NCBI GenBank assembly: GCA_001662425.1
Contig: BDDC01000378.1
Location: 6,317 to 38,596 of the forward strand
Length of the DNA stretch: 32,280 bases
Reading direction: 5' to 3'
DNA from: Chlamydomonas sphaeroides
Taxonomy: Eukaryota; Chlorophyta; Chlorophyceae; Chlamydomonadales; Chlamydomonadaceae
The notes below the pieces were generated by a model. It was given only the letters and a program-made list of their open reading frames with translations, did not search any database and had not been told where the DNA came from. Below, piece by piece: positions 32,062 to 32,280 of this stretch (within the stretch, counting starts at the first letter, position 1; each line of letters opens with the position of its first letter). Both the position numbers and the translations under genes were made by a program.

Positions 32062-32280
32062 CTACACCCATGCATTGATATGCTGGATCCACTGCACAAT
32101 GCGGCAGCAAGACCACTCACCAGCGGCATCGATACGCCATCGGAAGGGTCTACAGCAGCAGGTAAACCACGAGACCAGGCCGTTGGCCGCTGACTCTCTT
32201 CTCCGGCCCCGGCCCCGCCATGAACGGCCTCGGCGCTCGCGCCATACGCTAAATCTGCCATCGAGCTCACGAAGAGGGCG
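32062..32280 (-). CDS. Possible 3' end of a gene continuing beyond the right edge (partial)
   Basis: The minus strand is open from the window edge to 32121, where SMPL is followed by a strong GTGAGT donor. A good acceptor (GCATTGTGCAG) at 32092 starts a 30-nt exon encoding WIQHINAWV and a TAG stop at 32064-32062, in phase. No domain is recognisable in the Ala/Gly-rich upstream exon. A second frame through the same exon is also open, and no TGTAA follows nearby. This is a guess from splice-site quality only. Confidence 0.25.
   Translation of the reverse strand, partial: RPLRELDGRFSVWRERRGRSWRGRGRRRESAANGLVSWFTCCCRPFRWRIDAAGEWSCCRIVQWIQHINAWV

Overview
This window is a piece of GC-rich eukaryotic nuclear DNA, most likely from a volvocine green alga (Chlamydomonas/Volvox group). 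The evidence is: many short GT-AG introns with GTGCG or GTGAG donors and CAG acceptors; TGTAA poly(A) signals downstream of stop codons; long Ala/Gly/Pro runs inside proteins; a plant-type FOUR LIPS Myb factor; and a plant-organelle-type threonyl-tRNA synthetase. There are no bacterial operons, no CRISPR array and no rRNA or tRNA gene that I can support. All exon structures were deduced by hand from splice sites and reading phase.

Layout, left to right. About 0.8-4.1 kb, plus strand: a glycosyltransferase-like gene with alpha-1,2-fucosyltransferase (GT11)-type motifs spread over five exons, followed by a TGTAA signal at 4387 and a 29-bp tandem repeat in its 3' UTR. 4.8-9.0 kb, plus strand: a nine-exon FLP/MYB88/MYB124-like R2R3 Myb gene whose first coding exon is only 30 nt. 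9.0-12.5 kb: a long 3' UTR and apparently gene-poor DNA. 12.5-13.7 kb, minus strand: a probable two-exon gene of unknown function with a TATA box and perhaps a GC-AG intron. 13.7-16.9 kb: no convincing gene, but a 14-bp minisatellite at 15317-15450 and the likely 3' UTR of the next gene. 16.9-25.6 kb, minus strand: a complete 19-exon organellar threonyl-tRNA synthetase, with one very large GC-rich intron. 25.6-27.4 kb: intergenic. 27.4-29.1 kb, minus strand: an F-box plus ankyrin-like gene. 29.75-31.1 kb, plus strand: a three-exon gene of unknown function, divergent from the F-box gene. 31.1-32.28 kb: spacer and a doubtful 3' end of a minus-strand gene entering from the right.

The genes are not a functional cluster. 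They are independent housekeeping and regulatory loci: cell-division or stomatal-lineage-type transcription factor, organelle translation, predicted ubiquitin-ligase adaptor, and glycosylation. I found no evidence of a novel multi-gene system. The points most worth a second look are a possible duplication origin for one intron, a candidate GC-AG intron, the very large ThrRS intron with a distant 16-bp inverted repeat, and low-complexity insertions inside conserved catalytic domains.
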